Assembly: GCA_030599435.1 (NCBI GenBank)
Contig: JAUVNZ010000112.1
Coordinates: forward strand, 1-5,759
Length of the DNA: 5,759 bases
Reading direction: 5' to 3'
From: Gammaproteobacteria bacterium
Lineage (GTDB): Bacteria; Pseudomonadota; Gammaproteobacteria; SZUA-152
The notes below the pieces were generated by a model. The model worked only from the letters and a program-made list of their open reading frames with translations, was not told the origin of the DNA and did not search any database. Both the position numbers and the translations under genes were made by a program. This document shows, piece by piece, positions 1 through 5,493 of the stretch. How positions within the stretch are numbered: position 1 is the stretch's first letter; each line of letters opens with the position of its first letter.

Positions 1-2
1 AG

Positions 3-164
3 CATTTGGAAAAAGTTCGAGATAACAGCAAGGACAACCCAGCTTTATTAGAGTTAAAGGAATTTGTTGGTCTGTTAAATGATATGCTAGCGGAAAGGGA
101 TCTTGATAAATTAGTTATAGAAAAGGTAATTGAAATAAAGTTCGATGATGAAATTCCATTTTAA
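3..164 (+). CDS. 3' end of an unrecognised protein (53 residues visible)
   Basis: An open frame enters from the left edge and ends at a TAA at 162-164. The 53 visible residues are highly charged and leucine-rich (segments such as LLELKEFVGLLNDMLAERD), which suggests amphipathic helices, and the protein ends in an acidic tail, FDDEIPF. No catalytic motif or known domain is visible, and the start codon lies outside the window. The region is clearly AT-rich, about 32% GC by hand count over 1-164, below the neighbouring purC. The gene converges on purC with a gap of about 80 bp. It may be an accessory gene next to the housekeeping block. I do not recognise the family. That the frame is coding is inferred only from its openness to the edge and its plausible composition. 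Confidence 0.5.
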   Translation, partial: HLEKVRDNSKDNPALLELKEFVGLLNDMLAERDLDKLVIEKVIEIKFDDEIPF

Positions 165-264
165 AGAAACAGCTAACCATCACATCAATTCGGACTCACT
201 AACGCCCGCCGATTATGTGGAACGTTATAAAAAACCCAACACCCTACGACAAATCCACCCCTAA
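145..264 (+). other. possible relic of an IS3-type transposase C-terminus
   Basis: A 39-codon frame (ATG at 145, TAA at 262-264) overlaps the end of the preceding gene and the 3' end of purC. Its middle reads DSLTPADYVERYKKPN. This resembles the extreme C-terminus of IS3-family OrfB transposases, where a R-P-H..SL..LTP..Y pattern is usual. In the adjacent frame just upstream, SIRTH resembles the expected SIRPH, so a frameshifted remnant is conceivable. The match is short and made by eye. Chance similarity or a small unrelated ORF remains quite possible. Confidence 0.2.
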
Positions 265-957
265 TCTTGCCGCCACTTCTTCATACGCCTCAACCACACC
301 ACCCAAACCCTGACGAAAGCGATCTTTATCCAGCTTCATACGAGTTTCAGCATCCCAAAGTCGACAACCGTCCGGTGTGAACTCATCACCCAAATAAATC
401 TCACCCTTGTAACGACCGAATTCCAGCTTGTAGTCCACCAACAACAAACCCGCATCAGCAAACAATTTCGTTAAGGTGTCATTTACTTTGAAAGTGAGCT
501 CTTTCATTTTTTCAACGGCTTCATCATCGGCCCAGCCAAAAGTACGAATATGGTATTCGTTAATCATCGGGTCATGCAAAGCATCGTTTTTAAGGAAAAA
601 TTCGAACGTAGGCGGATTTAGATCAATACCTTCTTCTATTCCCAGGCGTTTGCAAACACTGCCAGCAGCGATATTACGCACCACGCATTCGATGGGGAAC
701 ATTTCCATTTTTTTCACCACGGCTTCGTCAGCAGACAACAAACCTTCGTGATGAGTCGGAACGCCGGCCTCTTCCAGTTTTTTCATAATGAAAGCGCTGA
801 ACTTGTTATTCACTTCACCCTTGCGATCAAGCTGTTCAATTTTCTCGCCATCAAAAGCCGAAGTATCGTTCAGATAATGCAGAATTAATTTATCAGCATC
901 ATCGGTAAAATAAACTGACTTGGCCTTGCCTTTATATAATAGTTCGCGTCTTTCCAT
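244..957 (-). CDS. purC: Phosphoribosylaminoimidazole-succinocarboxamide synthase (SAICAR synthetase)
   Basis: Cytoplasmic enzyme of de novo purine synthesis. It joins CAIR with L-aspartate using ATP to make SAICAR. The 237 residues equal the usual gammaproteobacterial length. Visible family landmarks are the N-terminal [10 protein letters not shown] (residues 7-16), NDTSAFDG (30-37), [10 protein letters not shown] (44-53), the [11 protein letters not shown] nucleotide/substrate-binding stretch (90-100), the [11 protein letters not shown] signature (171-181), and [13 protein letters not shown] near the C-terminus. The SAFDG variant and the overall sequence look closest to Pseudomonas-type PurC, from memory. 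The ATG start is supported by a Shine-Dalgarno TTAGGA (complement of 965-970) seven bases upstream. This is the last gene of the minus-strand block, 71 bp after the MBL-fold hydrolase gene. The 18-bp tandem duplication in the leader also duplicates the ribosome-binding site. Confidence 0.97.
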   Translation of the reverse strand: MERRELLYKGKAKSVYFTDDADKLILHYLNDTSAFDGEKIEQLDRKGEVNNKFSAFIMKKLEEAGVPTHHEGLLSADEAVVKKMEMFPIECVVRNIAAGSVCKRLGIEEGIDLNPPTFEFFLKNDALHDPMINEYHIRTFGWADDEAVEKMKELTFKVNDTLTKLFADAGLLLVDYKLEFGRYKGEIYLGDEFTPDGCRLWDAETRMKLDKDRFRQGLGGVVEAYEEVAARLGVDLS

Positions 958-958
958 T

Positions 959-994
959 GTTCTATCCTAATTAATAGTTCTGTCCTAATTTGTT
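959..994. repeat. 18-bp tandem duplication containing the purC ribosome-binding site
   Basis: Two adjacent 18-bp copies (959-976 and 977-994) share GTTCT-TCCTAATT with a few differences. On the minus strand each copy contains TTAGGA, complementary to 965-970 and 983-988. The proximal copy is correctly spaced from the purC ATG, so the purC leader has two Shine-Dalgarno-like sites 18 bp apart. Confidence 0.7.
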
Positions 995-1028
995 TAGTCT
1001 GTTCTAACTGTATTTTAAATATTAATTA

Positions 1029-1817
1029 TTAAACTTCTTGCCAATCTAGTCCTGCATATTGGTCAGCTACCAACACCCAATCCAACTCACATCCCAACAC
1101 ATCAGATAATGATTGCTGAGCCAAAGACGGTTCATTATGTTTTTCGCTTAAGTGTGCTGCCACTAAACAGTTTAGTTTTGATGTATCCAACCGGTTAAGA
1201 ATGTCAGCTGCCTGTGTGTTACTTAAATGCCCCAGATCACCGCCCACTCTCTGCTTCAGTGATAGCGGATACTCGCCATTTTCCAACATTGCCTTGTCAT
1301 GATTACATTCCAGAATCAACGCATCACAAACAGACAACTGCTCTTCAATATGTGGTGTGTAACTGCCCACATCGGTTAATAAACCTATTCTTTTGTCACC
1401 ATTTCCAAACACGAACTGGCAGGGTTCACGAGCATCATGCGGCACTGGAAATGGTTGTACTTCTATGTCGCCTACCGAAAAAAATGTGTGGCTGCAAACA
1501 GTGTGAACATCAACACCATCACCTATACGATCTGTAATTTTCTCTCTGGCAGATTGACTGTTCTTATAAACAGTGCCAGACGTCGCCCATACCGGTAACG
1601 AATATTTCCTGGCCAGCACACCAACCCCGTTAATGTGATCGCCATGTTCATGCGTCACCAATACGGCTGTCAGCTCCTCTGCTGATTTACCCAATCTTGC
1701 CAGCCGTTTTTCAGCTTCCTTCGCTGAGAAACCACAATCCACCAAGACACAGGTATCACCCTGCTCAATCAAAGTACCATTGCCGCGACTGCCACTACCA
1801 AGTGAAGAGAAGCGCAC
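1029..1817 (-). CDS. MBL-fold metallo-hydrolase, WalJ/YycJ-like
   Basis: Metallo-beta-lactamase-fold protein of 262 residues, probably a cytoplasmic metal-dependent phosphodiesterase or exonuclease-like hydrolase. The N-terminus LGSGSRGNGTLI (6-17) is typical of the YycJ/WalJ branch. The metal ligands are visible: THEHGDH (55-61, giving H56, H58, D60, H61), HDA at 127-129, D149 in LLTDVG, H173 in ECNHD, GHLSN at 196-200, and H222 in AAHLSEKHN. The start codon is GTG, chosen because the conserved N-terminus begins there and ACAGG (complement of 1825-1829) lies seven bases upstream. The gene sits between bamC and purC, an order I recall from Pseudomonas. The substrate in proteobacteria is not established to my knowledge. 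WalJ itself is linked to cell-wall and replication control in Firmicutes, and that role should not be transferred here without evidence. Confidence 0.9.
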   Translation of the reverse strand: MRFSSLGSGSRGNGTLIEQGDTCVLVDCGFSAKEAEKRLARLGKSAEELTAVLVTHEHGDHINGVGVLARKYSLPVWATSGTVYKNSQSAREKITDRIGDGVDVHTVCSHTFFSVGDIEVQPFPVPHDAREPCQFVFGNGDKRIGLLTDVGSYTPHIEEQLSVCDALILECNHDKAMLENGEYPLSLKQRVGGDLGHLSNTQAADILNRLDTSKLNCLVAAHLSEKHNEPSLAQQSLSDVLGCELDWVLVADQYAGLDWQEV

Positions 1818-1824
1818 GTTTTTA

Positions 1825-1829
1825 CCTGT
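1825..1829 (-). promoter_or_regulatory. Shine-Dalgarno supporting the GTG start of the MBL-fold gene
   Basis: On the minus strand ACAGG precedes the GTG at 1817 by seven bases. No in-frame ATG fits the conserved N-terminus better, so this site decides the start. It abuts the first copy of the 26-bp tandem repeat. Confidence 0.6.
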
Positions 1830-1905
1830 AGTTATAAAACATTGTAATTAAGCATAGTTATAAAACACTGTTATTAAGCACTTTAATAAACACGGTTATT
1901 AAATG
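1829..1905. repeat. Three degenerate 25-26 bp tandem repeats between bamC and the MBL-fold gene
   Basis: Copies lie at 1829-1854, 1855-1880 and 1881-1905. Copies 1 and 2 differ at two positions, both starting TAGTTATAAAAC and ending ATTAAGCA. Copy 3 is more diverged but keeps ATAAACACGGTTATTAA. The array fills nearly the whole 91-bp gap between the two genes and is very AT-rich. The copies have diverged, so the duplication is not recent. No function is evident from the sequence. Confidence 0.75.
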
Positions 1906-1908
1906 ATG

Positions 1909-3018
1909 TTACTGAAACTGACTATGCAACAAGTTCAACACATGCACAGCCACATCCGAGTTATCCACCTGTCCGGCTTTAGTGCGAACACTCAGCACAG
2001 TCTTTTCACCTTCCTGATCTAACCTAATCCGATAGTTTTCTCGTACTGTGGCACTTTCAGGTTTACCATGCTCCAGTTCTTCTGCTGTTTTACCGGTGGA
2101 TAATTCGTTGTAAACACTGTAAATCCTGCTGTTTCGATTACGATCTTCGATAACAAAACCCAACGCGTCCAGAGCAATGCCCGTACGACGCCATACCTTG
2201 GCAAATTCCGCCTCGACAATAAGCACTGATCCACCGTCCCCATCTGAACCTAATTTGCTGGCAACAGGTGCAAGAGATACGGCCTCTTCCACGTTCTCTG
2301 CCGACAGGTATCGCGCGAAACGATTAAGCATTTCAATGGCCCGTTCTTCATCAGGTGTGCTCAATATCCATTGTTCACCATCTGTGCCTGCAGCTCGTTC
2401 ACTGCGATACTGTGTGAGATAAACTTCTGTGCTTTCCGACTGCTGTCCCGGCTCCATACGCAGGCGCAAACGCTCACGCTCAGTGGGTATACCGTTTGTA
2501 TCTTTCCCGCCTGAATCACCATCACCGCCTGTAATATCAAAGACATTTTTCCAGTCAGTTTCGATTAAACCCACTGCCGGCTCATCTTTATTAACTCGAT
2601 AACCGCGCATTTCCAGAAACTTCCGGGCCAATGGCCAAACCTGTTCTGGCTCGGCAGACACCAGCAACCAGCGATGCTGTCCATCCCGAAGTCGTTGCAC
2701 ACCTTTACCCTGTGGCAATACGCGCTCACCGATACTGGGTGGGCGATCGTCACAGCGACAGTCCGCAGTTTTTTTCGATTGTAACGTCTGCGGCGCTTGC
2801 TTAGATGAAGTTGTTGGGACAGGAGATACCAGCTTGTCATCTCCATAAGGTCGGACAAGATCGGGGGGTACTTCCAGTGGGGACAAAATTTCTGCTGCAT
2901 CAAGCTCTTTTTTGTCAGAAAACCAGCTACACCCAGCCAACAACACCACACTCATCACTGCACAACACCGCAACCAGTACTTGTTGCAAAAAACCCCACC
3001 ATTTAAAAACTTCAGCAT
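1909..3018 (-). CDS. bamC: Outer membrane protein assembly factor BamC (lipoprotein)
   Basis: Lipoprotein subunit of the BAM complex, which folds beta-barrel proteins into the outer membrane. The 369 residues begin with a lipoprotein signal: basic residues K3, K13 and R17, a hydrophobic stretch VMSVVLLAG, and lipobox LAGC with the acylated cysteine at C30. S31 follows, compatible with outer-membrane sorting. Next comes the conserved extended segment LEVPPDLVRPYGDDKL (48-63), which in E. coli BamC contacts BamD. Two helix-grip domains follow, at roughly 108-241 (with GLIETDW at 150-156) and 262-368. The protein is somewhat longer than E. coli BamC (344 residues). The first ATG is chosen because starting at M22 would leave no charged n-region. 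An AGAGAG stretch five bases upstream is a modest ribosome-binding site. The gene follows dapA, as in E. coli and Pseudomonas, but here an inserted palindromic element separates the two. C87 and C89 in the linker are unusual for a periplasmic disordered region. Confidence 0.93.
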   Translation of the reverse strand: MLKFLNGGVFCNKYWLRCCAVMSVVLLAGCSWFSDKKELDAAEILSPLEVPPDLVRPYGDDKLVSPVPTTSSKQAPQTLQSKKTADCRCDDRPPSIGERVLPQGKGVQRLRDGQHRWLLVSAEPEQVWPLARKFLEMRGYRVNKDEPAVGLIETDWKNVFDITGGDGDSGGKDTNGIPTERERLRLRMEPGQQSESTEVYLTQYRSERAAGTDGEQWILSTPDEERAIEMLNRFARYLSAENVEEAVSLAPVASKLGSDGDGGSVLIVEAEFAKVWRRTGIALDALGFVIEDRNRNSRIYSVYNELSTGKTAEELEHGKPESATVRENYRIRLDQEGEKTVLSVRTKAGQVDNSDVAVHVLNLLHSQFQ

Positions 3019-3070
3019 TTTTTTCTCTCTGGAAAGTTAATTGAAAATTACACTACGTAAGAAAAACACA

Positions 3071-3229
3071 GGGCGTCTCTACTAATTCTGGACGCGGCAG
3101 ATTGAAACTCCAAATTAGTCCCATCAAGGCGCGAATCACGGGTAATAGCCAGCTATTGCCAAGATTTGCAACGCAGATGGGGCGGATTTGGGACTCAAGA
3201 TGCGTGTTCATGAATTATTAGAGACGCCC
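3071..3229. mobile_element. MITE-like 159-bp near-palindromic element with terminal inverted repeats
   Basis: The ends are inverted repeats. 3071-3088 reads GGGCGTCTCTACTAATTC and the complement of 3212-3229 reads GGGCGTCTCTAATAATTC, a 17/18 match. The similarity continues inward: CCAAAT and CCCATC recur in both halves at matching distances. The centre is a short hairpin, with 3141-3149 pairing with 3152-3160 around a two-base loop. The element is thus an imperfect palindrome centred near 3150. It has no coding capacity of its own. Size and structure fit a miniature inverted-repeat transposable element or fused ends of an insertion sequence. I see no convincing target-site duplication (flanks ACACA and TTAAG), so insertion is inferred from structure. 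The parent transposon is not identified. Confidence 0.7.
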
Positions 3230-4104
3230 TTAAGCACACCGGCCTGTTGCATGGCTTCGCGTAAAGACGCATGGCAGGATTCTGCCAGTGGTGTTAACGG
3301 TAAACGTATACCCTCGGGAATCAAACCCATTTCCTGCAAGGCCCATTTTACCGGAATGGGATTAGCCTCCAAAAATAGATTTTGGTGCAAACCCAACAAA
3401 CCTTTGTTAATACGTTCTGCTTCCGCACGATCGCCTTTTAATGCAGCGGCACACATTTCATGCATGGCTTTGGGAGCCACGTTGGCAGTAACCGATATAT
3501 CACCCTTGGCACCTGCCAAAATCAAATCCAGGGCCGTAGCATCATCGCCACTATAGAGGTCGAGCTTATCGCCACAACCATCCAGTATTTCCTGACCACG
3601 GTTTAGGTCACCGGTGGCTTCTTTGATGCCGACGATATTAGAAATATCTGCCAAACGAAACACGGTCTCAGGCAACATATCCACGGCGGTACGTCCTGGT
3701 ACATTGTAGAGAATTTGGGGAATAGCTACGGCCTCAGCCACAGCGCGAAAATGCAGATACAGACCCTCTTGAGTGGGTTTGTTGTAATAGGGAGTTACCA
3801 GTAAACAGGCATCGGCACCGGCATGCTGGGCACAACGAGTCAGATCTATGGCCTCTCGAGTAGAATTGGCGCCGGTACCGGCAATCACTGGAATACGTCC
3901 AGCCACATGGTTTACCACACGGCGAATCACATCACAGTGCTCATTCTCGTCCAGTGTTGCTGATTCCCCAGTGGTGCCAACCACTACAATGGCATCGGTG
4001 CCATTTTCCACATGGAAATCCACCAGCCTCTCCAGGGCCTCATTATCAACGGCGCCGTCCGCCCGCATGGGCGTTACCAGGGCCACCATACTGCCATGAA
4101 ACAT
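3208..4104 (-). CDS. dapA: 4-hydroxy-tetrahydrodipicolinate synthase
   Basis: Cytoplasmic aldolase that condenses pyruvate with aspartate semialdehyde, the committed step of diaminopimelate and lysine synthesis. Starting at the ATG at 4104 gives 298 residues, and the active-site residues then fall on E. coli numbering: T44 and T45 in GTTGES, Y107 in PYYNKP, Y133 and R138 in LYNVPGRT, and Schiff-base lysine K161 in GIKEATG. An in-frame ATG at 4143 would add 13 residues (MRDGGAPKS...). I reject it because ACGGAG lies seven bases before 4104 and the family starts with MFxGS. The normal family C-terminus aligns to AGVL (288-291). The following residues K-GVSNNS are extra: GVSNNS and the TGA stop are encoded by the terminal repeat of the element at 3071-3229. 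First gene of the minus-strand block, divergent from gcvR. Confidence 0.97.
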   Translation of the reverse strand: MFHGSMVALVTPMRADGAVDNEALERLVDFHVENGTDAIVVVGTTGESATLDENEHCDVIRRVVNHVAGRIPVIAGTGANSTREAIDLTRCAQHAGADACLLVTPYYNKPTQEGLYLHFRAVAEAVAIPQILYNVPGRTAVDMLPETVFRLADISNIVGIKEATGDLNRGQEILDGCGDKLDLYSGDDATALDLILAGAKGDISVTANVAPKAMHEMCAAALKGDRAEAERINKGLLGLHQNLFLEANPIPVKWALQEMGLIPEGIRLPLTPLAESCHASLREAMQQAGVLKGVSNNS

Positions 4105-4111
4105 GGGATAT

Positions 4112-4117
4112 CTCCGT
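4112..4117 (-). promoter_or_regulatory. dapA Shine-Dalgarno (decides the start)
   Basis: The minus strand reads ACGGAG seven bases upstream of the ATG at 4104. This strong site, together with the family N-terminus [12 protein letters not shown], rules against the longer frame beginning at 4143. Confidence 0.8.
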
Positions 4118-4143
4118 GATTTTGGCGCTCCCCCATCCCTCAA

Positions 4144-4316
4144 AAAAGTGGAATTGCTGTACTTAGGAACGCCGAAAAGCCAAAGACGTAATGGTACTTA
4201 CCCGAACTTATGATGACAAGGAAATGAGTAAATAGAACCACTCTGGCGGCCAAGAAATTTCTGTAATATAGATGATAGAATCTCAAAGCAAATATTGCCG
4301 GTTCAGGGGCTGCAGG
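4144..4316. other. Divergent intergenic region dapA/gcvR
   Basis: With the corrected dapA start the gap between dapA and gcvR is 256 bp. It holds the dapA Shine-Dalgarno and candidate promoter. Towards gcvR there is an AT-rich stretch around 4255-4295 with -10-like TAGAAT at 4276-4281 but no convincing -35. I see no RNA gene, riboswitch fold or further ORF here. The gcvR-proximal end is a tandem repeat. Confidence 0.5.
4191..4219 (-). promoter_or_regulatory. Candidate sigma70-type promoter for dapA
   Basis: On the minus strand TTGTCA (complement of 4214-4219) matches the -35 consensus at five of six positions. It lies exactly 17 bp from TACCAT (complement of 4191-4196), a four-of-six -10 match. 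The position, about 90 bp upstream of the dapA start, is reasonable for the operon promoter. The prediction is from sequence alone, and the -10 is weak. Confidence 0.4.
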
Positions 4317-4361
4317 TCTAAGACCGGAAATTCTAAGGCTGGAAATTCTAAGGGAAAGTAA
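4317..4361. repeat. 15-bp tandem repeat running into the gcvR start codon
   Basis: TCTAAG recurs at exact 15-bp intervals (4317, 4332 and 4347). Copies 1 and 2 are TCTAAGACCGGAAAT and TCTAAGGCTGGAAAT. The third begins TCTAAGGGAAAG and contains the gcvR Shine-Dalgarno AAGGGA (4350-4355). The ribosome-binding region therefore appears to be the last unit of a short duplication array. Confidence 0.75.
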
Positions 4362-4891
4362 TGGAAAATTATCTGGTTATTACGGCACTGGGCAAAGACA
4401 AACCCGGCATCGTCGACAAATTGACCGAGACCGTGGCAAATTGTAGTTGCAATGTTGTCGATAGTCGTATGACAGTACTTGGTGGTGAATTTGCCGTCAT
4501 TCTTATGGCAGCGGGCAAATGGAACGAGCTCGCTAAGCTGGAAGATGCTTTGCAGGCCCTGGCTGAACCGCTAGAACTTACCATTACCTGCAAGCGGACC
4601 GAACCTAATAAAATGGCAGAAAACCTGATGCCTTATTCAGTGGAGGTCATCTCCATCGACCACCCTGGCATTGTCTATGAACTGGCGCATTTTTTTTCCA
4701 GCCGAAATATCAACATTCAGGAACTCAATACAACTCGCTACGCCGCAGCTCATACCGGCACACCCATGTTCGCCCTGCATATCACTGCCAACATTCCTGC
4801 TGAAACGCGCGTTGCCTCACTACGCGATGAGTTTCTGGATTTTTGCGAAGCTCAAAACATGGATGCCACTATCGAGCCAATGAAACCCTGA
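4361..4891 (+). CDS. gcvR: Glycine cleavage system transcriptional repressor GcvR, tandem ACT domains
   Basis: In E. coli GcvR is not a DNA-binding repressor: it acts by binding the activator GcvA in response to glycine and so controls the glycine cleavage operon. This protein has 176 residues (E. coli about 190) and consists of two ACT domains. ACT1 spans about 3-75, with the ligand-site signature ALGKDKPGIV at 9-18. ACT2 spans about 92-173, with SIDHPGIVYELAHFFSSRNINIQEL at 98-122 (key DHPGI, 100-104). No helix-turn-helix is present, as expected. The start is the ATG at 4361 with AAGGGA six to seven bases upstream. It is followed 43 bp later by bcp on the same strand, the classical gcvR-bcp pair, so co-transcription is likely. 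An eight-T run occurs at 4690-4697 within ACT2. I see no gcvA or gcvTHP in the window, so the regulatory target is inferred from family. Confidence 0.9.
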   Translation: MENYLVITALGKDKPGIVDKLTETVANCSCNVVDSRMTVLGGEFAVILMAAGKWNELAKLEDALQALAEPLELTITCKRTEPNKMAENLMPYSVEVISIDHPGIVYELAHFFSSRNINIQELNTTRYAAAHTGTPMFALHITANIPAETRVASLRDEFLDFCEAQNMDATIEPMKP

Positions 4892-4921
4892 TTTACTAAT
4901 ACAAAATGGGATAAGCCATTA

Positions 4922-4948
4922 ATGAGTACTGAAAATGTCCACTGTTAA
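4922..4948 (+). other. Mini-ORF overlapping the bcp start (possible leader peptide)
   Basis: An ATG at 4922 opens an eight-codon frame (MSTENVHC, then TAA at 4946-4948) that overlaps the bcp start in another frame. GGGA near 4909-4912 is spaced about ten bases from this ATG, whereas bcp's own ATG at 4935 lacks a clear Shine-Dalgarno. Both frames begin Met-Ser-Thr. It may be chance, or translational coupling into bcp. Confidence 0.25.
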
Positions 4949-5402
4949 ACTTAACAAAAAAGTTCCCAGCTTTGATCTTCCCGCCACTGGTGATAAAAAT
5001 ATCAAACTCACCTCACTTAAAGGCAAAAAGGTCATTATTTATTTCTACCCCAAAGACAGCACACCTGGCTGCACTACTGAAGGCCAGGATTTTCGCGACA
5101 ATCACAATAAATTCAAACGCGCCGGAGCAATTGTGCTTGGTGTTTCACGCGACAGTATAAAGTCTCATGAAAACTTCAAAGCGAAACAAGGTTTTCCATT
5201 TAATCTGATTTCAGACAAGGAAGAAACTCTTTGCAAACTCTTTGATGTAATCAAAGAAAAAAATATGTATGGTAAAAAAGTGATGGGCATTGAACGCAGT
5301 ACTTTTTTACTGGACCAAAAAGGTGTGTTACGCCAGGAATGGCGAAAGGTAAAAGTGGCTGAACATGTGGAAGAAGTTCTAGCAGCCACAAAAGCTCTTT
5401 AA
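4935..5402 (+). CDS. bcp: Thioredoxin-dependent thiol peroxidase, Bcp/PrxQ-type peroxiredoxin
   Basis: Cytoplasmic peroxiredoxin that reduces hydrogen peroxide and organic hydroperoxides, recycled by thioredoxin. The 155 residues match the family length. The thioredoxin-fold active site is YPKDSTPGCTTEG (38-50): P39, T43 and peroxidatic C46 form the PxxxTxxC motif, and R121 in IERSTFLLD is the conserved active-site arginine. E. coli Bcp has a resolving cysteine five residues after the peroxidatic one; here that position is Q51. The only other cysteine is C100 in TLCKLFDV. The enzyme may therefore use a one-cysteine mechanism or an alternative disulfide, as some Bcp homologues do. The ATG at 4935 gives the standard family N-terminus, but the Shine-Dalgarno there is poor. 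Gene order after gcvR (43-bp gap) suggests one transcript. Confidence 0.95.
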   Translation: MSTVKLNKKVPSFDLPATGDKNIKLTSLKGKKVIIYFYPKDSTPGCTTEGQDFRDNHNKFKRAGAIVLGVSRDSIKSHENFKAKQGFPFNLISDKEETLCKLFDVIKEKNMYGKKVMGIERSTFLLDQKGVLRQEWRKVKVAEHVEEVLAATKAL

Positions 5403-5422
5403 GAAAGGTTCTTTAAGAAAGG
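5396..5422. repeat. 14-bp tandem duplication spanning the bcp stop codon
   Basis: TCTTTAAGAAAGG occurs at 5396-5408 and again at 5410-5422. The bcp TAA (5400-5402) lies inside the first copy, so the second copy is a downstream duplicate of the gene's last codons. No rho-independent terminator hairpin is visible after it. Confidence 0.65.
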
Positions 5423-5493
5423 CGCTTTAACTTTACGCAATATATTGTTAAAACAAACAAAATAAACCCTCACTAATTCTGGAGGCTCGTCCC

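Noticed and set aside
2805..3044. Antisense open frames over bamC, and similar open frames opposite or out of phase within dapA, gcvR, bcp and purC
   Set aside because: Each overlaps a confidently assigned gene, lacks a convincing ribosome site and encodes low-quality sequence, so they are shadow frames.
3081..3092. ACTAATTCTGGA shared between 3081 and 5472 as a possible dispersed element end
   Set aside because: A 12-base match is expected about once by chance in a window this size, and the second copy is simply part of a Shine-Dalgarno region.
3058..3234. TAAG on both sides of the palindromic element as target-site duplication
   Set aside because: The left TAAG lies about nine bases outside the element's end, so it does not flank the repeats directly.
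3188..3556. Plus-strand 122-codon frame covering the palindromic element's edge and the dapA 3' end
   Set aside because: It is mostly the antisense of dapA and shows no protein-like motif.
4105..4143. N-terminal extension of dapA to the ATG at 4143
   Set aside because: The 13 extra residues are not family-like. The ATG at 4104 has a strong Shine-Dalgarno and places the catalytic residues on E. coli numbering.
4315..4325. GGTCTAAGACC palindrome as an operator
   Set aside because: The palindrome is a single short one formed at the edge of the 15-bp repeat. No known regulator site matches and there is no second copy.
4690..4697. Eight-T run in gcvR as a phase-variation tract
   Set aside because: The run is short and the frame is intact. 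Nothing suggests switching, and GcvR is not a typical phase-variable gene.
5438..5447. CAATATATTG palindrome after bcp as a terminator or operator
   Set aside because: It is a weak AT-only stem without a loop or T-tract. A promoter reading with TATATT as -10 lacks a -35.
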